Assembly: GCF_004123835.1 (NCBI RefSeq)
Contig: NZ_MZMU01000003.1
Coordinates: 372,001 to 436,000 of the forward strand
Source of the DNA: Rhizobium leguminosarum
GTDB taxonomy: Bacteria > Pseudomonadota > Alphaproteobacteria > Rhizobiales > Rhizobiaceae
DNA length: 64,000 bases
Direction: 5' to 3'
Every line of letters starts with the position of its first letter. Position 1 is the first letter of the stretch. Both the position numbers and the translations under genes were made by a program. The notes under the pieces were generated by a model, which did not search any database, was not told where the DNA came from, and saw only the letters and a list, made by a program, of their open reading frames with translations. Positions 1 through 8,809 of the stretch are shown here, in pieces.

Positions 1-1
1 G

Positions 2-547
2 CAGAAGCTCGCAGCGCTCGTCGCCTCCACCGGCAGGCGCTACGAACTGGCCGTCGATCTCGGCTGCGGCACCGGTCTGCTCGGCCCTGAAATCCGCGGC
101 CGTGTCGGCCGCCTCGAAGGCTTCGATCTCTCCCAGAAGATGCTGTCCAAGGCTGTCGAGAAACAGGTCTATGACAGCCTCGCCCAGGCCGATCTCTCGC
201 TCGCGCCCGATCTCTCCGGCCTCTTTGCCGATGCGGCGCGCCATCGCGCCGATCTGGTGACGGCAGCCGATGTGCTGATGTATCTCGGCAATCTCGAGAG
301 CGTCTTTGCCATCGTCGGAGAACTCGCTGCATCAGGCGCCGATATCGCCTTTTCCGTCGAGGATGCAGGAGACGGCGAGGGTTTCCATCTCGCTCCGTCG
401 CTGCGTTATGCCCATTCGGAAAGCTATGTCAGGATGCTTCTTGCCCGTCACGGGCTGGAGATCCTGAAGACCGTCAAGTCGGTCATTCGCAAAGATGGCG
501 GAAAACCGGTTTCCGGCATTCTGTTCCTTGCGCAGAAGCCCGCGTGA
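2..547 (+). CDS. SAM-dependent methyltransferase, 3' part
   Basis: The open frame enters from the left edge, so the start lies outside the window. Its first visible third contains the class I SAM-binding motif DLGCGTGLLG, followed about 25 residues later by a FDLS motif, as in UbiE/Methyltransf_11-type enzymes. The visible part is about 181 residues and ends at TGA 545-547. Related rhizobial proteins often have TPR repeats before the methyltransferase domain, which cannot be checked here. The substrate is unknown. Confidence 0.8.
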   Translation, partial: QKLAALVASTGRRYELAVDLGCGTGLLGPEIRGRVGRLEGFDLSQKMLSKAVEKQVYDSLAQADLSLAPDLSGLFADAARHRADLVTAADVLMYLGNLESVFAIVGELAASGADIAFSVEDAGDGEGFHLAPSLRYAHSESYVRMLLARHGLEILKTVKSVIRKDGGKPVSGILFLAQKPA

Positions 548-570
548 GCGAACACTTCTTGCGATTTTGC

Positions 571-595
571 AATAGGTCAGTATTGCTTACCTATT
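571..595. promoter_or_regulatory. Inverted repeat, possible operator
   Basis: AATAGGT at 571-577 is exactly mirrored by ACCTATT at 589-595 with an 11-nt spacer. It lies between the methyltransferase stop and the YitT gene. There is no T-run after it, so a regulator site upstream of the YitT gene is more likely than a terminator. The cognate regulator is unknown. Confidence 0.35.
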
Positions 596-759
596 TCGCT
601 TGATCGGAAGACCGAAAAACCCGATACTGCACCACATCGGCAGAGAGCCCGGCAATATTACGCCGAGGCGCTCGGGCTCCTTTCATCATCCAAAATTCCG
701 CCGCGCCCGGGGTCTTCCCAAGCGCGTTCTTGAACTCGTCTGCCGTGGAGACTGGCGAC

Positions 760-1395
760 ATGACACAGCTCATCAATGCCCTTGGCTTCTGGAATACGAC
801 TGCGACGCGCCACACCCCGATCGAAGACGTGCAGGGCATATTCTCCGGCAGCCTCGTTGCCGCGCTCGGCCTCTACGTGCTCGCCAGCGCCGGCCTTCTT
901 ACCGGCAGCACGGCCGGCGTGGCCTTCCTCCTGCATTATGCCTTCGGCGTCAATTTCAGCCTTGCCTTCTTCCTGCTCAACCTGCCGTTCTTCTATCTCT
1001 CCTGGAAGCGCCTCGGCATGGCTTTCACCATCAAGACCTTCATCGCCATCGGCCTGACCTCGGTGATTGCCGATGTGCAGTCGCGCTTCTTGTCCATTTC
1101 GAGCATTCATCCGGCCTGGGCGGCCCTTCTCGGCGGCCTGCTGCTCGGCTTCGGCCTGCTGGCGCTCTATCGCCACCGCGCCAGCCTCGGCGGCGTCGGC
1201 ATACTCGGCATCTACCTGCAGGAGCGTTTCGGCATCCGCGCTGGCTTAGTCCAGCTCGCCATCGACATGTGCGTGCTCGCCGCCGCCTTCTTCGTCACCA
1301 CGCCGCCTGTCGTCTTCTATTCGGTGCTCGGCGCCGTCGTCCTCAACCTCTTCGTCGCCATCAATCACCGCGCTGATCGCTACATCGCGCTGTAA
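760..1395 (+). CDS. YitT family membrane protein (paralog 1)
   Basis: A 211-aa, very hydrophobic protein with about five or six membrane segments, typical of the YitT/DUF161 family, whose function is poorly defined. The frame is open from a TTG at 730, but ATG 760 has a GGAG nine bases upstream and gives an N-terminus matching the second copy at 3265. The two copies share long identical blocks such as AFTIKTF, YRHRASLGG/FRHRASLGG and the C-terminal AINHR-DRYIA. The pair therefore looks like a duplication with the Rrf2/AhpD genes between the copies. Confidence 0.85.
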   Translation: MTQLINALGFWNTTATRHTPIEDVQGIFSGSLVAALGLYVLASAGLLTGSTAGVAFLLHYAFGVNFSLAFFLLNLPFFYLSWKRLGMAFTIKTFIAIGLTSVIADVQSRFLSISSIHPAWAALLGGLLLGFGLLALYRHRASLGGVGILGIYLQERFGIRAGLVQLAIDMCVLAAAFFVTTPPVVFYSVLGAVVLNLFVAINHRADRYIAL

Positions 1396-1492
1396 CGTTA
1401 CAAAACGGTAAGCCATTCTAAACAAAACGTAACTTGCCTGTGATCAGCGGCGGCGCGAAACTCCTCTCGCGCCGGATTTGATGAGGTGAGCT

Positions 1493-1660
1493 ATGTCGGA
1501 TTTGGAAAAACTTGTGAGACGCCGTATGCAGGAAGAATATGCCAAGGGTGCTTCCGCAGAAGAAATTGCGAAAGTCGTCCGCGACCTATTCAACAGCATC
1601 GACCTCTCGGGCAATCGGTTCGACGCCGTTGCCGTACGGGCCATCAGGGATCACGAGTGA
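1493..1660 (+). CDS. Small hypothetical protein, 55 aa
   Basis: ATG 1493 is preceded by an AGGTGA-like ribosome site in GATGAGGTGAGCT. The product starts MSDLEKLVRRRMQEEY and ends AVRAIRDHE. It is charged, predicted helical, without signal peptide or membrane segment. Codon usage is like the neighbours (GCC, GTC, CGC rich), which supports a real gene. I do not recognise a family. Confidence 0.6.
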   Translation: MSDLEKLVRRRMQEEYAKGASAEEIAKVVRDLFNSIDLSGNRFDAVAVRAIRDHE

Positions 1661-1824
1661 CCCGATATTCGACCGACCCGAGATTTTCGGGTCGGTTGCC
1701 AGGATGGTTCCCGCCATCAATCACCGTGCCGAGACCAGCCCCTTGCATCCGGCTGCCGCCACCTCTGCCTGGGTAGAGCCCCGTCCGTCGGTTCCCAAGG
1801 GGCGAAGGGACATGCCCGCAACGT

Positions 1825-2046
1825 CTCGACTCCCTCTTCTCCCCAGCGGGGAGAAGGTGCCCGTAGGGCGGATGAGGGGGCCGGCGAAGCCGGTCTTTCT
1901 CACAATTCCCATGTGGACTTGGATCGTGTTCAGGGCGCCGCAGCACGACGTTGTCGTCAGCGTGGCGTAATAGATTTTACGTGAAGGATGTACCGTGTGG
2001 CCCCCTCATCCGCCTGCCGGCACCTTCTCCCCGCTGGGGAGAAGAG
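1825..2046. repeat. Composite mosaic repeat (RIME/MITE-like), copy 1
   Basis: The two ends are about 50-bp inverted copies of each other: CTCTTCTCCCC..GGGGAGAAGGTGCC..GGCGGATGAGGGGGCC on the left, and the reverse order on the right. They flank a ~110-bp centre ending in ACGTGAAGGATGTACCGTG. The same arrangement recurs in opposite orientation at 11043-11250. Its intergenic position and palindromic ends match Rhizobium intergenic mosaic elements. It fills most of the gene-free interval 1661-2147. Confidence 0.8.
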
Positions 2047-2147
2047 ATTTGCGGCAACCTCTCCGTCCCCTGCCATTGCTGGTATGGCACGTTCCCTCGC
2101 CCCCGTTTACTGCAGGGTTGTCCGGGGGAGGAAACTAAGGACTAGCC

Positions 2148-2609
2148 TCAAGCAGCCTTCGTTGCCTGATCAATCGGATGCTGCGAGCGGAAGCCGACCG
2201 CGAGGCGGTTCCAGACGTTGATCGCGCCGATCGCCACCGTAATCTCAGTCATCTCCTTCTCGGAAAAATGCGCCTTCAGCGTCTCGTAGTCGGCATCCGG
2301 CGCGCCTGTTTTGGCGATATTGGTCACTGAATCCACCCAGCCGAGCAGCGCCCGTTCGCGGGCGTCATAGACCGGGGATTCCCGCCAGACGCACATCAGG
2401 TTGATCCATTGTTCGGAGAGCCCATCATGGCGGGCTTCCTTCACATGCATGTCGACGCAATAGGCACAGCCGTTGATCTGCGACGCGCGCAGCTTGATCA
2501 GGTGGATGAAGCGGCGCTCCAGCCCGGAGGACTGGACATATTGCTCGAGCGCGGCGACTGCCTTGTAGGCATCGGGAGCGGCTTTGGCGAAGTTGAAACG
2601 TGGTTGCAT
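2148..2609 (-). CDS. AhpD-like carboxymuconolactone decarboxylase family protein
   Basis: A 153-aa protein with the redox motif CAYCVDMH at about residues 48-55, the CxxC..H centre of AhpD-like alkylhydroperoxidases. The C-terminal half (NVWNRLAVGF) is also typical of this family. The start has a strong AAGGAGA site. It follows the Rrf2 regulator gene by 22 bases in the same direction, so the two probably form an operon. The likely role is peroxide or electrophile detoxification; the exact substrate is not inferable. Confidence 0.85.
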   Translation of the reverse strand: MQPRFNFAKAAPDAYKAVAALEQYVQSSGLERRFIHLIKLRASQINGCAYCVDMHVKEARHDGLSEQWINLMCVWRESPVYDARERALLGWVDSVTNIAKTGAPDADYETLKAHFSEKEMTEITVAIGAINVWNRLAVGFRSQHPIDQATKAA

Positions 2610-2631
2610 GCTCTTTCTCCTTTGTTATGGC

Positions 2632-3132
2632 TCAACGAGCCGTCTTGCGTTCATGGATTTCAAGGAAGGCGCAGCCTCTAGCTGCGATCGATCCGTCGTC
2701 GACGGCGGCAAGTTCGATGCCGATATCGGCCAGGCTCGTCTTGGCGAGTTCGGCGCGATAGACCCGTTCGGCTTTCAGCATCGCGGCGTTGATGGTGCAG
2801 GGCTGGGCGAACAAGCGATCGGAGACCGGGTTCGGTCCGCGCTGGCGGATTTCGGCGCAGCGGAACGCCGGTGCAGACCCCTCGACCGCGAGCACGATGT
2901 CGAGCAGCGAAATCTCCTTCGGCGCTTTTGCCAGCCGATATCCGCCCTTCGGCCCCGGTACGGTATCGAGGATGCCGGCGCCCGACAGCGCCTGCAGATG
3001 CTTCAGCAGATAACTCGTCGAGACGCCGTGGAATTCCGCCAGCGCGGCCGCCGAAAGCACGCCGCCTTCGGAGAGGCCGGAAAGCATCGCAACGCTGTGA
3101 ATGGCCTGCTCGACCCCATCGCCCATCTTCAT
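2632..3132 (-). CDS. Rrf2 family transcriptional regulator
   Basis: A 166-aa protein starting MKMGDGVEQAIHSVAML, with a winged helix (ALAEFHGVSTSYLLKHLQAL and the wing GPKGGYRLAK) typical of Rrf2/IscR proteins. ATG 3132 has a GAGGAGG site. The central region has only C..(about 20)..C rather than the three closely spaced Cys of IscR/NsrR, so an Fe-S cluster is not assured. A 23-bp palindrome lies 18 bp upstream of the start and is probably its own operator. It is likely co-transcribed with the AhpD-like gene. Confidence 0.88.
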   Translation of the reverse strand: MKMGDGVEQAIHSVAMLSGLSEGGVLSAAALAEFHGVSTSYLLKHLQALSGAGILDTVPGPKGGYRLAKAPKEISLLDIVLAVEGSAPAFRCAEIRQRGPNPVSDRLFAQPCTINAAMLKAERVYRAELAKTSLADIGIELAAVDDGSIAARGCAFLEIHERKTAR

Positions 3133-3150
3133 GCATCCGGCCTCCTCAAT

Positions 3151-3173
3151 TCGTGGATAAAAAATATCCACGA
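3151..3173. promoter_or_regulatory. Perfect palindromic operator of the Rrf2 regulator
   Basis: TCGTGGATA (3151-3159), five A's, then TATCCACGA (3165-3173): nine-base arms with no mismatch. It lies between the Rrf2 start (3132, minus strand) and the YitT paralog start (3265, plus strand). AT-rich spaced palindromes with a TGGATA half-site are typical of Rrf2-family operators. Confidence 0.7.
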
Positions 3174-3264
3174 TTATGCCAACTGTCAAGAGGTGTCCTC
3201 GCTGCTGCCCCTTGCCTTTATCCCGACCGCGGATAGAAGACGGAAACGCCGACAGGGGAACAAC

Positions 3265-3897
3265 ATGGCATCCAACGCTTTTGCAGGCCTTCTGAATTCC
3301 AGCGCCGACCGTCATTCGCTCTTCGACGACGCCCAGGGCATCGTCGCCGGCAGCATGCTCGCCGTGCTCGGCGTAACGCTTCTCTCCGGCGCCGGGCTGC
3401 TTGCCGGCGGCACGGCGGGCCTTGCCTTCCTCGCCCATTATGCGACGGGTCTCGGCTTCGGCCTCTGCTTCTTTGTCGTGAACCTGCCCTTCTATTATCT
3501 CGCCTTCCGCCGTTTGGGCCTCGCCTTCACCATCAAGACCTTCGCCGCCATCGCGCTGACGTCGGTCCTGTCCGAATTCGTCTCGGGCTTCATCAGCATG
3601 GCGCATGTCGATCCCATCGCCGGCGCGCTCTTCGGCGGCCTCGTCATCGGCGCCGGCATGCTGGCGCTCTTCCGCCACCGCGCCAGCCTCGGCGGCATCG
3701 GCATTCTCGCCCTCTATATCCAGGATCGCTTCGGCTGGCGCGCCGGCTTCGTCCAGCTCGGCTTCGACGGCATCATCCTGGCGCTCTCCTTCTTCGTCGC
3801 AAGCCCCTTCATCATCGCCTGCTCGGTGCTCGGTGCGATCGTTCTCAACCTCACGATTGCCATCAACCACCGCAAGGACCGCTATATCGCCATGTGA
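3265..3897 (+). CDS. YitT family membrane protein (paralog 2)
   Basis: A 210-aa multi-pass protein closely related to the one at 760. The start ATG 3265 has a GGGGA site. Its stop overlaps the GTG start of the helicase gene by four bases (GTGA), so the two are probably translationally coupled. It diverges from the Rrf2 gene across the 3151-3173 operator and could share its control. Function is not established for the family. Confidence 0.87.
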   Translation: MASNAFAGLLNSSADRHSLFDDAQGIVAGSMLAVLGVTLLSGAGLLAGGTAGLAFLAHYATGLGFGLCFFVVNLPFYYLAFRRLGLAFTIKTFAAIALTSVLSEFVSGFISMAHVDPIAGALFGGLVIGAGMLALFRHRASLGGIGILALYIQDRFGWRAGFVQLGFDGIILALSFFVASPFIIACSVLGAIVLNLTIAINHRKDRYIAM

Positions 3898-6455
3898 AAA
3901 GCCGCCGCTCTTCTTTTTCCCTGGCGTTTGACTACTTTCAGGGCGTGGACCAGATCGATTCCGAAGCCCGTGCCCTGCTTCCTGCCGCCTTTACCCGCTG
4001 GTTCGCGGAAAAGGGCTGGCGACCGCGCGCCCATCAGCTGGAGCTGCTTGCCCGCGCCGAGGCCGGCGACAGCACGCTGCTGATTGCGCCGACCGGAGCC
4101 GGCAAGACGCTCGCCGGTTTCCTGCCCTCGCTCACCGATCTCACCCGCCGAGGCCGGATCCCGCCCGGCTCCGCCTTCACCGGCATCCATACGCTCTATG
4201 TCTCGCCGCTGAAGGCGCTTGCCATCGATATCGAGCGCAACCTGATGAAGCCGGTCGAGGAGATGGGCCTGCCGGTCACCGTCGAAAACCGCACCGGCGA
4301 TACGCCGAACGCCAAGCGCCAGCGCCAGAAGCTCAACCCGCCGGATATTCTGCTGACGACGCCCGAACAGGTCGCCCTGCTTCTGGCGAACCGGGAGGCC
4401 GAGCGCTTCTTCAAGGACCTGAAATATATCGTCCTCGACGAACTGCATTCGCTCGTCACCTCCAAGCGCGGCCATATGCTTTCGCTCGGCCTTGCCCGCC
4501 TGCGCCGCCTTGCCCCCGGCCTCAAGACCATTGGTCTGTCGGCCACCGTCGCCGAGCCCATGGACCTGCAGAAATGGCTGGTCGGCCAGGAAGAGGGTAG
4601 CGAACATCATGCCGGCCTCGTCGTCGTCGAAGGCGGCGCCAAGCCCGATATCTCGATCCTGTCGACCGAAGAGCGCATTCCCTGGGCCGGCCATTCCGCC
4701 CGATATGCCATTCCCGATGTCTACAACAAGCTCGTCGAACATCGCACGACACTGCTCTTCGTCAACACCCGCAGCCAGGCCGAAATGCTTTTCCAGGCGC
4801 TCTGGACGATCAATGACGACAACCTGCCGATCGCGCTCCATCACGGCTCGCTCGATGTCGCCCAGCGCCGCAAGGTCGAGGCGGCGATGGCCGAAAACCG
4901 GCTGCGCGCCGTCGTTGCCACCTCCACCCTCGATCTCGGCATTGACTGGGGCGATGTCGATCTCGTCATCCATGTCGGCGCGCCGAAGGGCGCCTCGCGC
5001 CTTGCCCAGCGCATCGGCCGCGCCAACCACCGCATGGACGAACCGTCGAAGGCGATCCTCGTGCCCGCCAACCGTTTCGAGGTCATGGAGTGCCAGGCCG
5101 CCCTCGACGCCAATTATATCGGCGCGCAGGACACCCCGCCGGTCGGCCGCGGCGCGCTCGACGTGCTCGCCCAGCATGTGCTCGGCATGGCCTGCGCCGA
5201 ACCTTTCGACATGCTGGAACTCTACGATGAAATCATCAGCGCCTCGCCCTATGCCGATCTGAGCTGGGAGACCTTCGAGCGCATCGTCGATTTCGTCGCG
5301 ACCGGCGGTTATGCGCTCCGCACCTATGAGCGTTACGCCCGTATCCGCAAAACCGCGGAAGGCCGCTGGCGCGTCTCCAATCCTGCGATCGCCCAGCAAT
5401 ATCGCCTCAACCTCGGCACCATCGTCGAAAGCCCGATGTTGAATATCCGCATGGTCAAGCGCGGCGAGGGTGGCAGGATCGGCCGTGGCGGCGCCACGTT
5501 GGGGAAGGTCGAGGAATATTTCCTCGAGCAATTGTCGCCGGGCGATACCTTCGTCTTCTCCGGCAAGGTGCTGCGCTTCGAAGGCATCCGTGAAAATGAG
5601 TGCCTCGCTTCGCAGGCCTTCTCGCTCGATCCGAAGATCCCCTCCTATAATGGCGGCAAATTTCCGCTGTCGACCTATCTCGCCGAGCAGGTGCGGGCGA
5701 TGATCGCCGATCCCGATCGCTGGCGCCACCTGCCGGATCAGGTGCGCGACTGGCTGTCGCTGCAGAGCGACAAGTCGATGCTGCCGAAGCGTGACGAGTT
5801 CCTGATCGAAACCTTTCCGCGCGGCAGCCGCGGCTACATGGTCGCCTATCCCTTCGAAGGCCGTCTCGCCCACCAGACGCTTGGCATGCTGCTCACCCGC
5901 CGGCTGGAGCGGATAGGCGCCAAGCCCCTCGGTTTCGTCGCCACCGATTATTCGCTTGCCATCTGGGGCCTCGAGGATATGGGGCTGATGATCGGCAATG
6001 GCCGGCTCAGCCTCTCCGACCTCTTCGACGAGGATATGCTCGGCGACGATCTCGAAGCCTGGCTGGACGAATCCTTCCTGTTGAAACGCACCTTCCGCAA
6101 TTGCGCCGTGATTGCAGGCTTGATCGAGCGCCGCCATCCGGGCAAGGAAAAGAGCGGCCGGCAGATCACCGTCTCCGCCGACTTGATCTACGACGTGCTG
6201 CGCAGCCACGAGCCGGATCACATCCTCTTGCAGGCGACGCGGCAGGATGCGGCGACGGGACTTTTGGATATTGGCCGGCTTGGCGATATGCTGAGGCGAA
6301 TCAGGGGCCACATTACCCACCGCGCCCTCGACCATATTTCCCCGCTCGCCGTGCCGGTGATGCTGGAAATCGGACGCGAGGCGGTGCCGGGCGAAGCCCA
6401 TGACGCACTCCTGGCCGAGGCGGCGGACGATCTGATCGCCGAAGCGCTCGCTTGA
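3894..6455 (+). CDS. Ligase-associated DNA damage response DEXH helicase (Lhr-like)
   Basis: 853 aa. Walker A APTGAGKT is at 65-72 and the DEXH-box motif II DELH at 182-185. Motif VI-like QRIGRANH follows in the second RecA domain, and then the winged-helix/DUF4145-like C-terminal Lhr core. It matches the Lhr subfamily encoded beside pdeM (TIGR04121 type). The GTG start overlaps the YitT stop, and pdeM follows 60 bp downstream. The usual ATP-dependent ligase and the partner exonuclease genes of this module are not in the adjacent sequence. The role is nucleic-acid unwinding in DNA repair, known for the family rather than shown here. Confidence 0.9.
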   Translation: MKSRRSSFSLAFDYFQGVDQIDSEARALLPAAFTRWFAEKGWRPRAHQLELLARAEAGDSTLLIAPTGAGKTLAGFLPSLTDLTRRGRIPPGSAFTGIHTLYVSPLKALAIDIERNLMKPVEEMGLPVTVENRTGDTPNAKRQRQKLNPPDILLTTPEQVALLLANREAERFFKDLKYIVLDELHSLVTSKRGHMLSLGLARLRRLAPGLKTIGLSATVAEPMDLQKWLVGQEEGSEHHAGLVVVEGGAKPDISILSTEERIPWAGHSARYAIPDVYNKLVEHRTTLLFVNTRSQAEMLFQALWTINDDNLPIALHHGSLDVAQRRKVEAAMAENRLRAVVATSTLDLGIDWGDVDLVIHVGAPKGASRLAQRIGRANHRMDEPSKAILVPANRFEVMECQAALDANYIGAQDTPPVGRGALDVLAQHVLGMACAEPFDMLELYDEIISASPYADLSWETFERIVDFVATGGYALRTYERYARIRKTAEGRWRVSNPAIAQQYRLNLGTIVESPMLNIRMVKRGEGGRIGRGGATLGKVEEYFLEQLSPGDTFVFSGKVLRFEGIRENECLASQAFSLDPKIPSYNGGKFPLSTYLAEQVRAMIADPDRWRHLPDQVRDWLSLQSDKSMLPKRDEFLIETFPRGSRGYMVAYPFEGRLAHQTLGMLLTRRLERIGAKPLGFVATDYSLAIWGLEDMGLMIGNGRLSLSDLFDEDMLGDDLEAWLDESFLLKRTFRNCAVIAGLIERRHPGKEKSGRQITVSADLIYDVLRSHEPDHILLQATRQDAATGLLDIGRLGDMLRRIRGHITHRALDHISPLAVPVMLEIGREAVPGEAHDALLAEAADDLIAEALA

Positions 6456-6515
6456 CGAGAATCGGGCCTGATGAGAATTAGGGCCTGACGATTTAGGCCT
6501 GACGACGATTTAGGA

Positions 6516-7250
6516 ATGACGACCGTGATGAACCGCCTGACGCTGGCGCGCGACATATCAGGACTGGCGATGCCGGGCATCGAGACATCGGTCCATGGCA
6601 TTGCCGCCGTCTGCGATCCGCTCGGCGCCCTCTATCTGCCGGATGCCGGCCTTCTCGTCGTCTCCGACCTGCATCTGGAAAAGGGCGCAGCCTTTGCGCG
6701 CCGCGGCATGATGCTGCCGCCTTACGATACGCTGGCGACGCTGACCGTCCTTGCCGCCGTCATTTCCCGCTATAACCCGAAGCTCGTCATCTCGCTCGGC
6801 GACAATTTCCACGACCGCATCGGTTCGAAGCATCTGCCGGAGAATTTTCGCGCCCTGATCGTCGAGATGGCGCGCGGCCGCGAATGGATCTGGATCAATG
6901 GCAACCATGATCCGGATGGCATCGTCGATCTGCCGGGCACATCTGCCGACGAGATGCATTATGCCGGCCTGACCTTCCGGCATGAGCCGAAGAACGGCTT
7001 GCAGAGCGGCGAGATCGCCGGCCACTTGCACCCCTCGGCGACCGTGCGCCGCCGCGAGAAATCCGTCCGCCGCCCGTGCTTTGCCACCGACGGCGCCCGC
7101 CTTCTGATGCCGGCCTTCGGCGTCATGAGCGGCGGTCTGGATCTCGGCCATCAGGCGATGAAGGGCCTGTTCGACAAGGCTATGCTGGTGGCGCATCTGT
7201 TGGGGCGCGATCGGATTTATTCGGTCAGGTACGGGAATTTGTGGGGATAA
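6516..7250 (+). CDS. pdeM: Ligase-associated DNA damage response endonuclease PdeM
   Basis: 244 aa with the full calcineurin-like metallophosphoesterase set: SDLHLEKG (50-57), GDNFHD (95-100), GNHD (129-132) and GHLHP (169-173), which ligate the two metal ions. It follows the Lhr-like helicase in the same direction, the standard pairing of this repair module. ATG 6516 is used here; ATG 6528 is an alternative start. The 60-bp gap before it contains three imperfect tandem copies of a GGCCTGACGA-like unit. Confidence 0.88.
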   Translation: MTTVMNRLTLARDISGLAMPGIETSVHGIAAVCDPLGALYLPDAGLLVVSDLHLEKGAAFARRGMMLPPYDTLATLTVLAAVISRYNPKLVISLGDNFHDRIGSKHLPENFRALIVEMARGREWIWINGNHDPDGIVDLPGTSADEMHYAGLTFRHEPKNGLQSGEIAGHLHPSATVRRREKSVRRPCFATDGARLLMPAFGVMSGGLDLGHQAMKGLFDKAMLVAHLLGRDRIYSVRYGNLWG

Positions 7251-7330
7251 CGCCTGTTATTCCAGGTCGGCGGGCTTCAGCCCCCTCTGCCCTGCCGGGC
7301 CCGGGGGGGCGGACACGGCACCACCTAAAC

Positions 7331-7912
7331 TCAATCGCACTCCTGCAGTTGCCGCTGATAGGTCCCTGCCATCCGCGCAAACTTTTGCGCCGTCTGCTGC
7401 AATTGCCCGTTCGAGCGCCAGTCGCCGCGTTTGTATCCCGTCGGCCCGGAATAATAGGCAAGATAGAGATTATAGGCATCGTTCAGCGGAATGCCGGTCT
7501 CCACGCTGTTCTGGTAGTGATACCAGCCGATGAAATCGATCGCGTCGGCGAAGTTCGCCCGCCGCGCGGTCCAGTTCCCGGTCTGCGACTGATAGTGATC
7601 CCAGGTCCCGTCGAGCGCCTGCGAATAGCCGTAGGCCGTCGAAGGCCGGGTCCAGGGAATGAAGCCGAACAGCTTGGTGCGCGGCGGCCGCGCATAGGGC
7701 TGGAAGCCGGATTCGGTATACATCGTCGCCATCAGGATCGGCACGGGCACGCCGTATTTCTTCTCCGTCCGTTCGGCGGCGCTCTGCCAGCTGGAGAAGA
7801 GCCCGTCGCGCTCGTCGAAGACGGCACAGATGTTCCTCGTCTGCTTCGGCGCCGTCGCGCAGCCGGCAAGCAGCGCGAAACCCACGGCCGTCAGAACGAT
7901 ACGAGTACGCAT
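7331..7912 (-). CDS. Transglycosylase SLT-like lipoprotein
   Basis: A 193-aa protein with a lipoprotein signal: hydrophobic h-region and lipobox LLAGC ending at about residue 18. The motif ATMYTESGF resembles the catalytic Glu region of lytic transglycosylases (E in YTESGF), followed by AYGYSQALDGTW and YYSGPTGYKRG, which match goose-lysozyme-like SLT folds. It probably cleaves or binds peptidoglycan from the outer or inner membrane surface. It is a single gene facing pdeM. Confidence 0.75.
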   Translation of the reverse strand: MRTRIVLTAVGFALLAGCATAPKQTRNICAVFDERDGLFSSWQSAAERTEKKYGVPVPILMATMYTESGFQPYARPPRTKLFGFIPWTRPSTAYGYSQALDGTWDHYQSQTGNWTARRANFADAIDFIGWYHYQNSVETGIPLNDAYNLYLAYYSGPTGYKRGDWRSNGQLQQTAQKFARMAGTYQRQLQECD

Positions 7913-8003
7913 GACAAAACCTCTCGTTTCCGAGAGATTACTAACTCGTAAATGTTAAAAACCGGTTTTTAGTCGAATGCGAACTTCGCTCTAGCCGGCA
8001 CCT

Positions 8004-8177
8004 GCCCCTCATCCGCCTGCCGGCACCAACCGGGGTCGAGCCACGTGTCTCGACCCGTCCTTCGGACCCCTTGAACGGGGCGAAGGGGATATGCCGCACC
8101 CTCCGTCCCTCGCTCACCTCTCGCAGGGCACGTCCCCTCTCCCCGTTTTTACGGGGAGAGGGTTAGGGTGAGGGGCA
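8004..8177. repeat. Rhizobial intergenic mosaic repeat, variant
   Basis: The left end CCCCTCATCCGCCTGCCGGCACC is shared with the mosaic elements at 1825 and 11043. The right end is TCTCCCCG-TTTTTA-CGGGGAGAGGGTTAGGGTGAGGGG, a hairpin unit of a second type. The centre contains GGGTCGAG/CTCGACCC complementary arms. It fills most of the 7913-8219 gap, where no gene is seen. Confidence 0.6.
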
Positions 8178-8219
8178 GCCATCAGAAAAGACCGCCGGTT
8201 CATCACATAGTCCAGCCCA

Positions 8220-8777
8220 CTACGCTTTAACGGGCTCGTAGCGCAGGATCACCGCGCCGCCTTCCGTCGTCGAGGATTCGATGAGCTTCAGCGGCACCTG
8301 GCCCTCTGCCGGTTTGAAAAGCGGATTGCCGCCGCCGAGGATCACCGGCACCAGGCAAACCCTGATTTCGTCGATAAGGCCGGCTTTCAGCAGACTGTCG
8401 GCAAGCTCGGCGCTGCCGAAGATGAAAATCGTCTTGCCGTCCTCCTGCTTCAGCCGCGTCAATTCGGGGATCGGATCGCTGACGACGCGGGCATTGTTCC
8501 AGCCGGGCTCGCTCATCGTCCGCGACACGGCGATCTTGGCGATGCCGTTCATATAGGCTTTGATCTCACCTTCGCCCTCGGCGGTCGGCCAGTAGGCGGC
8601 CATGCCCTCATAGGTCTTGCGGCCAAACACCAGCAGATCGCCTTCCCTGCCGAACTGTTCGGCATAGCGCTGCAGCTCAGGTCCCCAGGCGAAATTGTGG
8701 AAGTCGATATCCCAAGGCTTCGCGCCTTCGAAATAACCATCGAGCGTCATCAGGTTCCAGACGATAAGCTTTCTCAT
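8220..8777 (-). CDS. Dihydrofolate reductase / RibD C-terminal family protein
   Basis: 185 aa beginning MRKLIVWNLMTLDGYFEG, with GDLLVFGRKTYEGM and a C-terminal VPVILGGGNPLF, the signature stretches of the RibD-C/DHFR-like NADPH reductase fold. Two ATGs lie six bases apart. The second (8777) is chosen because AGGAGG directly abuts the first and is correctly spaced for the second. The physiological substrate is unknown; it is common as a stand-alone gene in rhizobia. Confidence 0.82.
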   Translation of the reverse strand: MRKLIVWNLMTLDGYFEGAKPWDIDFHNFAWGPELQRYAEQFGREGDLLVFGRKTYEGMAAYWPTAEGEGEIKAYMNGIAKIAVSRTMSEPGWNNARVVSDPIPELTRLKQEDGKTIFIFGSAELADSLLKAGLIDEIRVCLVPVILGGGNPLFKPAEGQVPLKLIESSTTEGGAVILRYEPVKA

Positions 8778-8809
8778 TTCCATCCTCCTTCTGAATTGCC
8801 GTCCATCAA

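Noticed and set aside
3882..6401. 839-codon open frame on the minus strand
   Set aside because: Exact shadow of the Lhr-like helicase gene; Gly/Ala/Asp-rich low-information translation without domains, caused by high GC.
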